A program made the position numbers and the translations under genes. From DASSTJ01 sp035707965 (GTDB lineage: Bacteria > Actinomycetota > Actinomycetes > Actinomycetales > Angustibacteraceae): 18,503 bases of DNA. The notes beneath the pieces are model-generated. The model was not told where the DNA came from. It ran no database searches and saw only the letters and a list, made by a program, of their open reading frames with translations. Shown here piece after piece: positions 6,932 through 15,128 of this stretch (positions are counted from its first letter, which is position 1; each line of letters starts with the position of its first letter). The stretch is from contig DASSTJ010000141.1 in assembly GCA_035707965.1 (NCBI GenBank), forward strand, positions 1-18,503, given 5' to 3'.

Positions 6932-8686
6932 GTGCCCATGTCGTCTGTGCAGCTGCGCTCACGCCTGTTGCCCAGCGCCGACCAGATCCGGCTGGCCGGC
7001 AGGGCCGCCCAGCACCATTCCGCTCACAGTCGTCCGGGCGCACCTCGCACGAGGCCCGGAGCACCTGCCCCTCGTCTGAGGGTGTCGATCCTCGTCCCGA
7101 GGACGGATGTCGGAGGCGGGGCGCGGATCCTGTTCGAGCACGCGAACCGCCTGACGGCCCGCGGGCACGACGTGGTGCTCTACTCGCACCTCCCCCGACC
7201 GACCTGGTTCGAGCTGACGGCGGGATTCGTCGAGGTCGCTGCCGGCAAGCGACTCACGGACGACGTCTGCCCGTGCGACGTCATCATCTGCGGCTACTGG
7301 AGCCAGGTCACGGAGGCATCACAGGCCCAGATCGCACCGGTCATCCACTTCGAGCAGGGAGACTTCCACCTCTTCGAGGAGCTCTCACCTGCGACTCTGA
7401 AGACCGTGGGAAACCACCTGGCCCAGGCGGACGCCACCTCGACGGTCAGCAACGCTGCCGCACGTCTCCTCTGGGAGCGTTACGCGACCGCCGCCACGGT
7501 GCTGCCCAACTCCGTCGACCACGCCGTCTTCACCCCCGACGGGCCGCGTCCGGCCCTCCCTCGGCCCTACGTCCTGTGCGTCGGCTGGGACGGCAACCAG
7601 TTCAAGGGCATCGACGACGCCCGAGCAATGTCGACGATGCTCAGGAGCAGCCACCCCCAGCACGAGGTCGTCTGGGTCACGCCGCGCCAGCCGGTCGGCC
7701 CGGTCGGGGACATCGGCCGGGTGGTCGTCGCTCCCGAGCAGGCGCAGCTCGCGTCGCTGTACCGGGGCGCCGAGGTGTACGTGTGCGCTTCGTACTACGA
7801 GTCCTTCCCGCTGCCCGGTCTGGAGGCCATGTCCTCGGGAACCCCCGTCGTGGCCACCAGCAACGTGGGTTCGCTTGAGTACTGCCGGGACGGCGAGAAC
7901 TCGCTGGTCGTCCCGATCGGCAGCCCGGTCGACCTGCACGCCGCGGTGTCTCGCCTGCTGGACGACGACACGGTGAGCCGACGCTGTCGCCGCGGCGGCC
8001 TGACCACGGCGAGCTCCTACTCCTGGGAGGTGACGCTGGACGCGCTGGAGTCGCTGTGCATCGAGGTGGCGTCGTCTGGCGCCCCGGCCGGGTCGGAAGC
8101 GGACTGGACGCCACCCCCCTGCTCCCTCGTCCCCGTCGACCGCGCAGCGGAGGCGAAGCTCAACCACGTCCTGGGTCGAACGGGCGCCGCGACGGTGCGG
8201 GTCCCGGTCGCCCGCTCTCTGTTCGAGGGCCACGACGTGATGACGTGGGAGACCATCGCCAGCCGCGAGGAGGGCGAGGGCACCGTCTGCGTGTTCGCCC
8301 CCCACCGGTCCGACCAGCCGGGACGCTTCCCGGTGTACCAGGCAGGGGTCGACCTCTTCCTGGAGGGCCGGTTCGCGGACGCTGCCGACGCCTTCGCTGG
8401 TGCCTGGCCCGACGAGGAGGACCTGCCACTCCAGGGCTCCTTGGTGCGCTGGCTGGCGCTGTGCTTCAACGAGCTCGACCGACCCGCCGACGCGCTCGAC
8501 CTCCTGCTCGACGCGCACGCCCTCTTCTTGGACAACCCCGACTACGTGTACCTGATCAGTGTCATCGCGGCACGTGTCGGCCACGAGGTCGACTTCTCCC
8601 TGGTGGACGAGCTGCTGCGCGTGGCGGGCCAGGGCACCCGATACCTCGACTGGTTCGTGCATCCGTGCGGCGCCTTCCGCGCCTGA
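6932..8686 (+). CDS. GT4-type glycosyltransferase with TPR-like C-terminal domain
   Basis: 584 aa. The GT-B fold runs from about residue 48 to 385. The N-terminal lobe begins LRVSILVPRTDVGGGARILF with the glycine-rich loop, and the C-terminal lobe has CVGWDGNQFKGID. The family 4 E-x7-E motif is ESFPLPGLEAMSSGTPVVAT (E290 and E298). Residues about 465-584 are a helical repeat segment (YQAGVDLFLEGRFADAADAF), and 385-460 is a linker of unknown role. It probably transfers a sugar to flagellin, or to a glycan begun by the divergent GT2 enzyme; this is inferred from the paired sigma-28 motifs. The start is GTG 6932 or ATG 6938, with no real Shine-Dalgarno. A GTG at 7082, just before the conserved fold, cannot be excluded. 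Confidence 0.83.
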   Translation: MPMSSVQLRSRLLPSADQIRLAGRAAQHHSAHSRPGAPRTRPGAPAPRLRVSILVPRTDVGGGARILFEHANRLTARGHDVVLYSHLPRPTWFELTAGFVEVAAGKRLTDDVCPCDVIICGYWSQVTEASQAQIAPVIHFEQGDFHLFEELSPATLKTVGNHLAQADATSTVSNAAARLLWERYATAATVLPNSVDHAVFTPDGPRPALPRPYVLCVGWDGNQFKGIDDARAMSTMLRSSHPQHEVVWVTPRQPVGPVGDIGRVVVAPEQAQLASLYRGAEVYVCASYYESFPLPGLEAMSSGTPVVATSNVGSLEYCRDGENSLVVPIGSPVDLHAAVSRLLDDDTVSRRCRRGGLTTASSYSWEVTLDALESLCIEVASSGAPAGSEADWTPPPCSLVPVDRAAEAKLNHVLGRTGAATVRVPVARSLFEGHDVMTWETIASREEGEGTVCVFAPHRSDQPGRFPVYQAGVDLFLEGRFADAADAFAGAWPDEEDLPLQGSLVRWLALCFNELDRPADALDLLLDAHALFLDNPDYVYLISVIAARVGHEVDFSLVDELLRVAGQGTRYLDWFVHPCGAFRA

Positions 8687-8740
8687 CCCGGGGAACGTGC
8701 TTCCACAGCATTGACGGCAGGACCCTGAGGCGCCACTGTC

Positions 8741-11212
8741 GTGCGCGTGACCCCTGACGACCCGGCCACCAGCCCGCTCCCCCGGACGGTCACCGAGCTG
8801 CGGCTGGCGCTCGTCTGCTACGGAGGCGTGTCGCTGGCCATCTACATGCACGGTGTCGTGAAGGAGCTGCAGAAGCTGGTTGTCGCGTCCCGCCGGTTCG
8901 ACGAGCTGGGCCCGGCAGCGGCCAACCCGTTCGACGCCGCCACGGACACGGAGCACGCCTACTTCGAGACCCTCGGCGACCTGGCGAGGGCCAACCACCA
9001 CCTGTCGGTCACCATCGACATCGTCGCCGGCACGTCGGCCGGTGGCATCAACGGCGTCTGCCTCGCGAAGGTGCTGGCGCGCAACGGCTCGCAAGCCGCT
9101 CTGAAGAAGCTGTGGATCGACGAGGGCGACCTGAAGAAGCTGCTCAAGGGGCCGCCGATCGGCGGGTGGCGGCTGCGGGCGGCCGTGGCCGGCCTTCTCA
9201 CGCTCGTGCGCCTCAGCAAGCCGGTGTCACCGCTGCGGGGGGACCGCATGTCGCGCCTCCTCTACGACGCCATCGCCGACATGGAGGCACCCGTCGACGA
9301 CCGCCGCTCGCTGCTGCTGCCCGCCACGCCGCTCGACCTGTTCGTCACGACCACCGACCTCGACGGCTACCAGCTGCTCGTCGCGAGCGGCGCAGGCGGG
9401 GCTAGCCAGCGCGAGACCGACCATGCCCAGGTCGTGCAGTTCCGCTCCAGCGTCTCCGGGGCAACGACCGCGGACGACGACCTCGGCCCGGGCGCGACCG
9501 GGGCCCTGGCCTTCGCGGCCCGCGCCACCTCGTCGTTCCCTGGCGCGTTCCCGCCGGTCAGCCTCAGCAGCTTCGCGCGCGAGCTGCAGGGCCGCAGCGT
9601 CGACCTGGACGCCGTCGCGCGCCGCTTCCGCCACCGGTACGACACCGCGCCACCCACCTCGGCGGCTGCACCGGCGGGTGACGTGCGCGGTCCCTGGTTC
9701 GTCGACGGAGGCGTGCTCGACAACGCGCCGTTCGACCTCGTCGTGCAGGCGATCGGAGCGAAGCGGGCGCAGAACGAGGTCGTCCGACGGCTGCTCTACA
9801 TCCAGCCGGACCCAGGGATCCCGCTCGACGCTCAGGCGGCGACGTCCGAGAGCACCGGAGGCGACTACCCGGGCGCGGTGCCGACCGGAACCCCCGAGCC
9901 CGGATACCTGTCGGCGCTGGTGACGAGCGTCCTCGGGGTCAAGGGCAGCCACTCGATCCTGCGGGACCTCGTGGCGCTGCGTGACCTCAACGTGCGGATC
10001 GCCGAGGTCGGCGCCATCGCGGAGCTGCAGATGGTTCAGGTGATGCACGCCATCGACGCGGCGTGGGACGCTGCGACGTCGCAGGTGGGAGCAGCCGACG
10101 CGGACCACCCGCTCCCGCAGACAGCCTGGAGCATCGACGACCCGCAGGACGTGCGGCGGTTGTCCGACGCCCTGTACGCCAGCGCCCCGCAGCTCACCGG
10201 CGCCGGCTTCTCCACGTACTGCCGGCTCAAGGTGGACGTCGCAGGCGAGCGGCTCGCCGAGGAGATCGCGACCCGGTTCGTCTACCCGCCGGGATCGAGC
10301 CGCTCGAGCTTCGTGAGGGCGGCGATCGGCGCGTGGGCACGGGGTCACGTGGAGTGGAGCGACCCGGACCCGACTCGGCTCATGGAGCTCCTCGGTCCGG
10401 TCGACGTCCCGTACCGCGAGCGTCGGATGCTCTTCGTACTGGCGGGGGTCAACGCCCTCTACCCGCTGGTGGACGAGCCAGCGGCTGGGACGGGCCTGCG
10501 GCCACGGCGTAGCGAGCTGGACGCGCTGAAGGCGACGGCCTGGCAGCTGCTCGAGGACCTGAAGGCCGCCCCGCGGGACGCGGTGGCAGCGGTGCCCGAC
10601 GAGCTCGTGGCGTTCCTGGGCGGGGATCTCACCGACGAGGGGACGCTCGGCAGCGCGGAGGAGTTCGGCGCCGCGCACGACGCCGACTTCACCCGGCTGT
10701 TCGGTGCCTACCGCGAGAGCCTGGCGAACCAGCTGGGCGACGGCAGCGGGCCGGTGTGGCAGGCGTTCGTCGACCACACGAGCACCTGGCCCGACGACCT
10801 GCGCCGGGCCCTCGCCTCCCGGTACCTGGGGTTCCCGCTGTGGGACGCCCTGATCTTCCCCACGGTCGCGTTCGCCCAGCTGCCGCAGTTCAGCCCGATC
10901 GCGACGCACCAGCTGAGCCCGCTGGCGGCCACGGCCCTGCCGACGCCGGCCGGTGGCAAGCTCAAGGGCGTGTCGCTGCACCACTTCGGGGGCTTCGTGG
11001 ATGCCACGTGGCGGGAGAACGACTACCTGTGGGGTCGCTTGGACGGTGCCGAGCTGGTGCTGCGCCTCCTGCGGACCAGCGTCGGCGAGCACGACGACGG
11101 CGGCCGGTGGCTCAAGGGCGCCCTCGGCGCCGTCCTGGCGGACGAGGGCGACCTGACGCGCATCGCGACGCTGCGACGACGGCTCGCCGAGGACGTCGCG
11201 AGACTGCCGTAG
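8741..11212 (+). CDS. Patatin-like phospholipase with DUF3376 C-terminal domain
   Basis: 823 aa. The N-terminal patatin domain has an oxyanion-hole segment CYGGVSLAIYMHGVVKEL (about 26-43), the nucleophile elbow IVAGTSAGGINGV with Ser99, and WFVDGGVLDNAPFDLV with Asp322; these give the Ser-Asp dyad of patatin acyl hydrolases. The C-terminal part matches the DUF3376 pattern (SPLAATALPTPAGGKLKGVS; LHHFGGFVDATWRENDYLWG, then RLDGAEL). Such proteins of about 800-1000 aa are recurrent in actinobacteria and presumably cleave lipid acyl esters; the physiological substrate is unknown. No signal peptide or membrane segment is evident, so it is probably cytoplasmic. The GTG start has a modest GAGG 10 nt upstream. 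It lies 54 bp after the GT4 gene and could be cotranscribed. Confidence 0.88.
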   Translation: MRVTPDDPATSPLPRTVTELRLALVCYGGVSLAIYMHGVVKELQKLVVASRRFDELGPAAANPFDAATDTEHAYFETLGDLARANHHLSVTIDIVAGTSAGGINGVCLAKVLARNGSQAALKKLWIDEGDLKKLLKGPPIGGWRLRAAVAGLLTLVRLSKPVSPLRGDRMSRLLYDAIADMEAPVDDRRSLLLPATPLDLFVTTTDLDGYQLLVASGAGGASQRETDHAQVVQFRSSVSGATTADDDLGPGATGALAFAARATSSFPGAFPPVSLSSFARELQGRSVDLDAVARRFRHRYDTAPPTSAAAPAGDVRGPWFVDGGVLDNAPFDLVVQAIGAKRAQNEVVRRLLYIQPDPGIPLDAQAATSESTGGDYPGAVPTGTPEPGYLSALVTSVLGVKGSHSILRDLVALRDLNVRIAEVGAIAELQMVQVMHAIDAAWDAATSQVGAADADHPLPQTAWSIDDPQDVRRLSDALYASAPQLTGAGFSTYCRLKVDVAGERLAEEIATRFVYPPGSSRSSFVRAAIGAWARGHVEWSDPDPTRLMELLGPVDVPYRERRMLFVLAGVNALYPLVDEPAAGTGLRPRRSELDALKATAWQLLEDLKAAPRDAVAAVPDELVAFLGGDLTDEGTLGSAEEFGAAHDADFTRLFGAYRESLANQLGDGSGPVWQAFVDHTSTWPDDLRRALASRYLGFPLWDALIFPTVAFAQLPQFSPIATHQLSPLAATALPTPAGGKLKGVSLHHFGGFVDATWRENDYLWGRLDGAELVLRLLRTSVGEHDDGGRWLKGALGAVLADEGDLTRIATLRRRLAEDVARLP

Positions 11213-11238
11213 CGCCAGGTCTGCGCCACAATGACCCC

Positions 11239-11541
11239 ATGCCACGCGACCCACGCGCCTCGCGAGCGCAGCAGGATCGCGACGCTCGCTGGGAGGCGGC
11301 ACGAGCGGAGGCGGAGCGGATCGCGCGTGCCGAGGTGGAACGCATGGAAGCCCAGCTGGCGCGGCTCGACCCTCGCACCCAGCCCAACCGAGTTCGCGAG
11401 GTGTCGGCCCGTCGAGGCGCGGCGCTGCACGAGCTGCGCCGCACCCGGCACCTGCGGGACTGGATGGAGCACCTGCGCGTCACCGCCCCCTCGCGGTACC
11501 GGCGCCTGCTGAACGACCCGGACGTCGAGACCGACGACTGA
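11239..11541 (+). CDS. Hypothetical 100-aa charged helical protein
   Basis: The ATG at 11239 opens a 100-aa frame with consistent G/C third positions. The sequence is Arg/Glu/Ala-rich and predicted to be almost all helical (RDARWEAARAEAERIARAEV, then ERMEAQLARLDP), with a probable coiled coil at about residues 15-45. A second helical half follows (ALHELRRTRHLRDWMEHLRV), and the tail is acidic. I do not recognise a family. It begins 26 bp after the patatin gene. A competing frame (11231-11512) has poorer codon use and a cysteine/arginine-rich translation, so it is treated as a shadow. Confidence 0.6.
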   Translation: MPRDPRASRAQQDRDARWEAARAEAERIARAEVERMEAQLARLDPRTQPNRVREVSARRGAALHELRRTRHLRDWMEHLRVTAPSRYRRLLNDPDVETDD

Positions 11542-11611
11542 GCTCAGCACGTGTGCCGCCCGGATCCCCGGGTAGGGCGACAGCACAGCATCGCCGCGGG
11601 AGGGAGCGCAC

Positions 11612-12067
11612 GTGCAGCACAAGCTGATCGAGGACGAGAACGGTTGGGCGACGGTGGTCGCGATCGTCGATGCAGGCGACGAGGCGGTCTCCTGCCTCAC
11701 GGACGCGGCCCGCGCGCACGACCTCTCGGCCGCCTCGGTGACCGGTGTCGGTGCGGTGGAGCACGCGACGGTCGGCTGGTACGACCTCGACCGGCAGGAG
11801 TACGAGCAGATCGAGGTCGACGAGCAAGCCGAGCTCCTCAGCCTGGTGGGCGACGTCGCGCGGGGGCCCGACGGCTCGGTCGCCCTGCACGCTCACGTCG
11901 TCCTGGGTCTGCGCACGGGAGAGACGCGGGGGGGCCACCTCCTCGAGGCCACCGTGCGACCCACGCTCGAGGCCGTGTTCCGGCAGTCGCCGGCCCAGCT
12001 GCGCAAGACGTTCCGCCCGGAGTTCGGCCTGGCCCTCATCGACCTCGACCAGTCCACGGAGGACTGA
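11612..12067 (+). CDS. PPC/DUF296 domain protein
   Basis: 151 aa from a GTG with a good Shine-Dalgarno (GGGAGGGAG) about 6 nt upstream. Almost the whole protein is one PPC (plant and prokaryote conserved, DUF296) domain. It shows AASVTGVGAVEHATVGWYDL, LLSLVGDVARGPDGSVALHA, HVVLGL and GGHLLEATVRPTLEAVF. The three histidines (about H93, H95, H109) occupy the positions of the metal-linked cluster seen in bacterial members. Bacterial PPC proteins form trimers of unclear role; DNA binding is documented for plant AT-hook fusions, and there is no AT-hook here. The stop codon lies inside a 19-bp tandem duplication. Confidence 0.85.
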   Translation: MQHKLIEDENGWATVVAIVDAGDEAVSCLTDAARAHDLSAASVTGVGAVEHATVGWYDLDRQEYEQIEVDEQAELLSLVGDVARGPDGSVALHAHVVLGLRTGETRGGHLLEATVRPTLEAVFRQSPAQLRKTFRPEFGLALIDLDQSTED

Positions 12068-12091
12068 CCCGCCCACGGAGGACTGACCCGC
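12054..12091 (+). repeat. Perfect 19-bp tandem duplication across the PPC gene stop codon
   Basis: The unit CCACGGAGGACTGACCCGC occurs at 12054-12072 and again, without change, at 12073-12091. The first copy contains the last codons and TGA of the PPC gene. The second copy, with the following bases, forms a short inverted repeat (GAGGAC 12078-12083 with GTCCTC 12093-12098). No T-run follows, so this is not a convincing terminator. It looks like a recent slippage duplication. Confidence 0.85.
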
Positions 12092-12130
12092 CGTCCTCAT
12101 CGCTACCACGACGACGTTAAGGTGCCGCCC

Positions 12131-12799
12131 GTGAGCGATGATCTTCAGCTGGTCGTGCTGCCTGTCGTGTCCGGCGAGCTGCGGGAGCGGGCGTGGGACG
12201 CCTACACCGACGCGTTCGCGGAGCTGCGTGCGGCCGCCATCCAGCGGCACATGATGACCAGGGACGAGTTCGACGCCGTCATGGCGGACGCGCGGGTACA
12301 GGTCTTCCTGGCCGAGCGCGCCGACGGCACCATCGCCGCGATCGCGACCCTGGCGAACGACCTCGCCGCCATGCCTCTGGTCTCACCGGACTTCTTCCAG
12401 GCACGCTGGCCGGACCACTACGAGGCCGGCCGGTGCTGGTACATCGGGCTCGTCGGCGTGCGGCCCAGCGAACAGGGCGGGGGCGCCTTCCAGCTCATCG
12501 TCGGCACGGTGGCAGCCACGCTGGGGCCACAAGGTGGCGTGCTCGTGCTCGACGTGCCGCAGCGCAACATCCAGGACTTCCACGTCCCGAACGCGGTGAA
12601 GCGGATAGCGGACGCCGTCGTCAAGGGCGTGAGCATCGAGATGGTGGACGCGCAGACCTACTGGGCGTACACGACCCCCGTCCCGGCCGGTGCGCCGTCC
12701 GAGGTCGACCTTCGAGAGCCGACGCCGGTCGACCTTCGCGACCGGGACGCCGTCAGTGAGCTGGGCCCGGAGGGGCCGCGTCCTGCCACTGGGCGCTGA
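12131..12799 (+). CDS. GNAT-like acetyltransferase superfamily protein
   Basis: 222 aa from the GTG at 12131, preceded by AAGG; an in-frame GTG at 12122 is the alternative. The middle has the alternation expected of a GNAT fold: an N-terminal helical part (RAWDAYTDAFAELRAAAIQR), the strand VFLAERADGTIAAIATLAND, a central strand CWYIGLVGVRPSEQGGGAF, a helix and LVLDVPQRN. VRPSEQGGGAF stands where the acetyl-CoA loop (R/Q-x-x-G-x-G/A) belongs. Similarity to any named enzyme is not clear and the substrate is unknown. The C-terminal 40 residues are low-complexity, with a duplicated octapeptide. The last 47 bp overlap the 3' end of the convergent GGDEF-EAL gene. Confidence 0.6.
   Translation: MSDDLQLVVLPVVSGELRERAWDAYTDAFAELRAAAIQRHMMTRDEFDAVMADARVQVFLAERADGTIAAIATLANDLAAMPLVSPDFFQARWPDHYEAGRCWYIGLVGVRPSEQGGGAFQLIVGTVAATLGPQGGVLVLDVPQRNIQDFHVPNAVKRIADAVVKGVSIEMVDAQTYWAYTTPVPAGAPSEVDLREPTPVDLRDRDAVSELGPEGPRPATGR
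12703..12738 (+). repeat. In-frame 24-bp-period repeat in the GNAT-like gene tail
   Basis: GGTCGACCTTCG occurs at 12703-12714 and 12727-12738, giving the repeated protein segments VDLREPTP and VDLRDRDA. It lies just before the region that overlaps the convergent gene and may mark how the C-terminal tail grew. Confidence 0.7.
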
Positions 12800-15050
12800 C
12801 GAGCTCGAGTGCCTGCGCGGCCGGCATCGGCCGTCCGAAGAACCACCCTTGCCCACGCTCCACCCCCAGAGCGACGAGGGCATCCCGTTGCTCGGGGGTC
12901 TCGATGCCCTCGGCCACCACGCCCAGCTGCATCGCGTGCGCCATCGCTGCCGTCGCTCGGACGATGGCGTGGTCGTGAGGGCGGGTCGTGATACCGGACA
13001 CGAACGATCGGTCGATCTTGACCTCGTGCACCCGCAGGCGGCTGAGGTAGCTGAGTGAGGAGTAGCCGGTCCCGAAGTCGTCCACGGAGACCGAGACTCC
13101 GGCCACCTCCAGGTCGCTGAGCGACTGGTTGGCCGTGGCGTCCTTGCCGACGAGCGTCGACTCGGTCACCTCCAGGCGCAGCACGCTCGTGGGGAGGTCG
13201 CGCGAGCTCAAGGCGGCGAGCACCTGGTGCACGAATCGGGGGTCCTGCAGCTGGCGCACCGAGACGTTGATGTTGACGCCGATGTCGAGCGGCGTCGCCC
13301 GGCGCCACCGGCACAGCTGGTCGAGGGACTGCGCGAGCACGATCTCGCCCAGACGCAGGATCAGGCCGTTCTCCTCCGCGACGGGGATGAACTGGTCCGG
13401 AGGGCACGGTCCGTCCGGACGGTTCCAGCGTGCGAGGGCCTCGAACCCGACCAGCCGTCCCGTGGCGAGCTTGACGATCGGCTGGTACGCCACGTCGATG
13501 TCGCCTGCCGACACGGCGTGCCGCAGCTCACGGTCGAGGGCGACCCGCCGGCGCACGTGCTCCCCCATCGTGGGGTCGTACGCGACGGCGCGTCGCCGGC
13601 CGGCGTCCTTCGCCCGGTACATCGCGGTGTCGGCGTCGCGCACCAGCGTCTGGGCCGTGTCGGGCTCGCCACCGCCGAGATGGCGGTCGGACGACGTGGC
13701 GACGCCGATCGAGGGGGTCACGACGACCTCGCCGACGGACAGCTGGAACGGCTGCGACAGCTCGGTGATGACGAAGCCGGCCAGCACCAGCCCGTCACGG
13801 TCGTGGTTGCGGGTGGGCGCGACGACGAGGAACTCGTCCCCTCCCGCGCGGCAGAGCACGACGTCGTCCGGCAACGAGGTCGCCATGCGTTCGGCGACCT
13901 GCACGAGCAGCTCGTCGCCGACCGCGTGGCCCCAGGAGTCGTTGACGAGCTTGAAGCCGTCGAGGTCGATGAAGAGCACCGTGACGTCCGTGCCCGAGGC
14001 GATGAGGCTCTCCAGCCGCTCGTTCAGGGCCACACGGTTCGCCAGCCCGGTCAGCGAGTCGTGGCTCGCCATGTGCTGGAAGACGCGGCGCGACCGGCTC
14101 TGCTCCTGGACGGCGCGTCCGGCGCGGACGAGGAGCACGGCCACCAGCACGGCTGAGCCGATGCCCTGCAGCCAACGCGTCCAGAGCGGCAGGTTGGCGT
14201 CGGGGAGGATGAGCAGCGCAGGCACGAGCAGCGCGGGCACGATGACGGCCAGACGAAGCACCGACCACGCCTGGACCGGCTGGTTCCGGCCGGTCGTGAG
14301 CTGGCGCATCGACGGGTGCAGAGCGGCCGCGCCAAGAAGCCCGAACGACACCAGATAGGGGATGTCGTACGACGGGGAGGCGAAGAGCACGCCGTCCCGC
14401 GCGAGCCAGTTGTAGCGGACGTCCCCGACCAGCATGATCACGATCGCCGCGCCAAGCAGCAGGACGGCGGGGTTCCGGTCGCGCGCGGTGAACACCAGCA
14501 TGGCGAGCAGCGCGAGCAGGACGACGTCGAGCACGGGGTAGACGGACGCCAGCAGCGCCTGGCTCACGGGCAGCTGCGAGTGCGTGATCGCCGGAGCCAC
14601 GACATAGCTGACCGACAGCAGCATCGCGCCGACGACGACCACCACGACGTCGAGCACCGCCTCGGCGTCGCGCGCCCCGCGCAGCCGCATGACCCGCAGC
14701 AGCGCCGCGATGGCGATGACGTACCCCGGGATGAGGAAGACGTCGGGCAGGGCGACCAGGGCGTTGCCGGCGTGCTCGACCCAGGGCCGCACCGACGGCC
14801 CGATGGCGAAGAGGAAGCAGACGAGGAGCATCAGCCGCCACGCCACCCGCTCCGGCGAGGCGTTGAGACGCGGGCCCACCACCATCGCGACGGCCGTCGA
14901 CACGCCGATCAGCAAGAACGAGGCGACGCTGACCGCCAGCGAGATGCCGGCCGCGTAGACCCCGACGCACACCGCCGTCAGCACGACGTGGGCAGCGAGG
15001 AGCCGGGCGGCGCGCGAGGGCGACTCGGCTGGCTGGCTCATATCACTCAT
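12753..15050 (-). CDS. Membrane-bound GGDEF-EAL protein (c-di-GMP synthesis/hydrolysis)
   Basis: 765 aa from ATG 15050; a TTG at 15101 with GGAGG 13 nt upstream would give 782 aa, and residue numbers here use that longer form. The N-terminal ~330 residues hold about eight hydrophobic segments. The GGDEF domain (about 345-510) has HDSLTGLANR, FIDLDGFKLVND and an intact GGDEF at 420-424. The RxxD inhibitory site is absent (PDDV at that position). The EAL domain (about 515-775) keeps EALARW (E554), NINVSVRQLQ, EVTES, DDFGTGYSSLSYL (D674, D675), VKIDRSF, EGIET and QGWFFGRP, so phosphodiesterase activity is expected. The cyclase may also be active without product inhibition. A sigma-28-like motif upstream suggests a role in motility. 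It is convergent with, and overlaps, the GNAT-like gene. Confidence 0.93.
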   Translation of the reverse strand: MSDMSQPAESPSRAARLLAAHVVLTAVCVGVYAAGISLAVSVASFLLIGVSTAVAMVVGPRLNASPERVAWRLMLLVCFLFAIGPSVRPWVEHAGNALVALPDVFLIPGYVIAIAALLRVMRLRGARDAEAVLDVVVVVVGAMLLSVSYVVAPAITHSQLPVSQALLASVYPVLDVVLLALLAMLVFTARDRNPAVLLLGAAIVIMLVGDVRYNWLARDGVLFASPSYDIPYLVSFGLLGAAALHPSMRQLTTGRNQPVQAWSVLRLAVIVPALLVPALLILPDANLPLWTRWLQGIGSAVLVAVLLVRAGRAVQEQSRSRRVFQHMASHDSLTGLANRVALNERLESLIASGTDVTVLFIDLDGFKLVNDSWGHAVGDELLVQVAERMATSLPDDVVLCRAGGDEFLVVAPTRNHDRDGLVLAGFVITELSQPFQLSVGEVVVTPSIGVATSSDRHLGGGEPDTAQTLVRDADTAMYRAKDAGRRRAVAYDPTMGEHVRRRVALDRELRHAVSAGDIDVAYQPIVKLATGRLVGFEALARWNRPDGPCPPDQFIPVAEENGLILRLGEIVLAQSLDQLCRWRRATPLDIGVNINVSVRQLQDPRFVHQVLAALSSRDLPTSVLRLEVTESTLVGKDATANQSLSDLEVAGVSVSVDDFGTGYSSLSYLSRLRVHEVKIDRSFVSGITTRPHDHAIVRATAAMAHAMQLGVVAEGIETPEQRDALVALGVERGQGWFFGRPMPAAQALELVSAQWQDAAPPGPAH

Positions 15051-15128
15051 CCGAGGATCAGGTCTGGCGGTCGCGGACGGCCGGCGTGCTGCCGCGGTCA
15101 ACCCGGGCGGCTGACCTCCGCACCTGCT

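Noticed and set aside
8706..8740. Housekeeping promoter before the patatin gene (TTGACG, 17 nt, CACTGT)
   Set aside because: The -35 is good but the -10 matches only two consensus bases; too weak to list.
7385..9094. 569-aa minus-strand frame opposite the GT4 and patatin genes
   Set aside because: It crosses two real genes antisense, and its composition is typical of a shadow frame.
9227..11302. 691-aa minus-strand frame opposite the patatin gene
   Set aside because: Low-complexity translation, no recognisable fold, and the opposite strand carries a clear enzyme with catalytic motifs.
12078..12098. Rho-independent terminator after the PPC gene
   Set aside because: The 6-bp stem with 9-nt loop has no following T-tract and arises from the tandem duplication.
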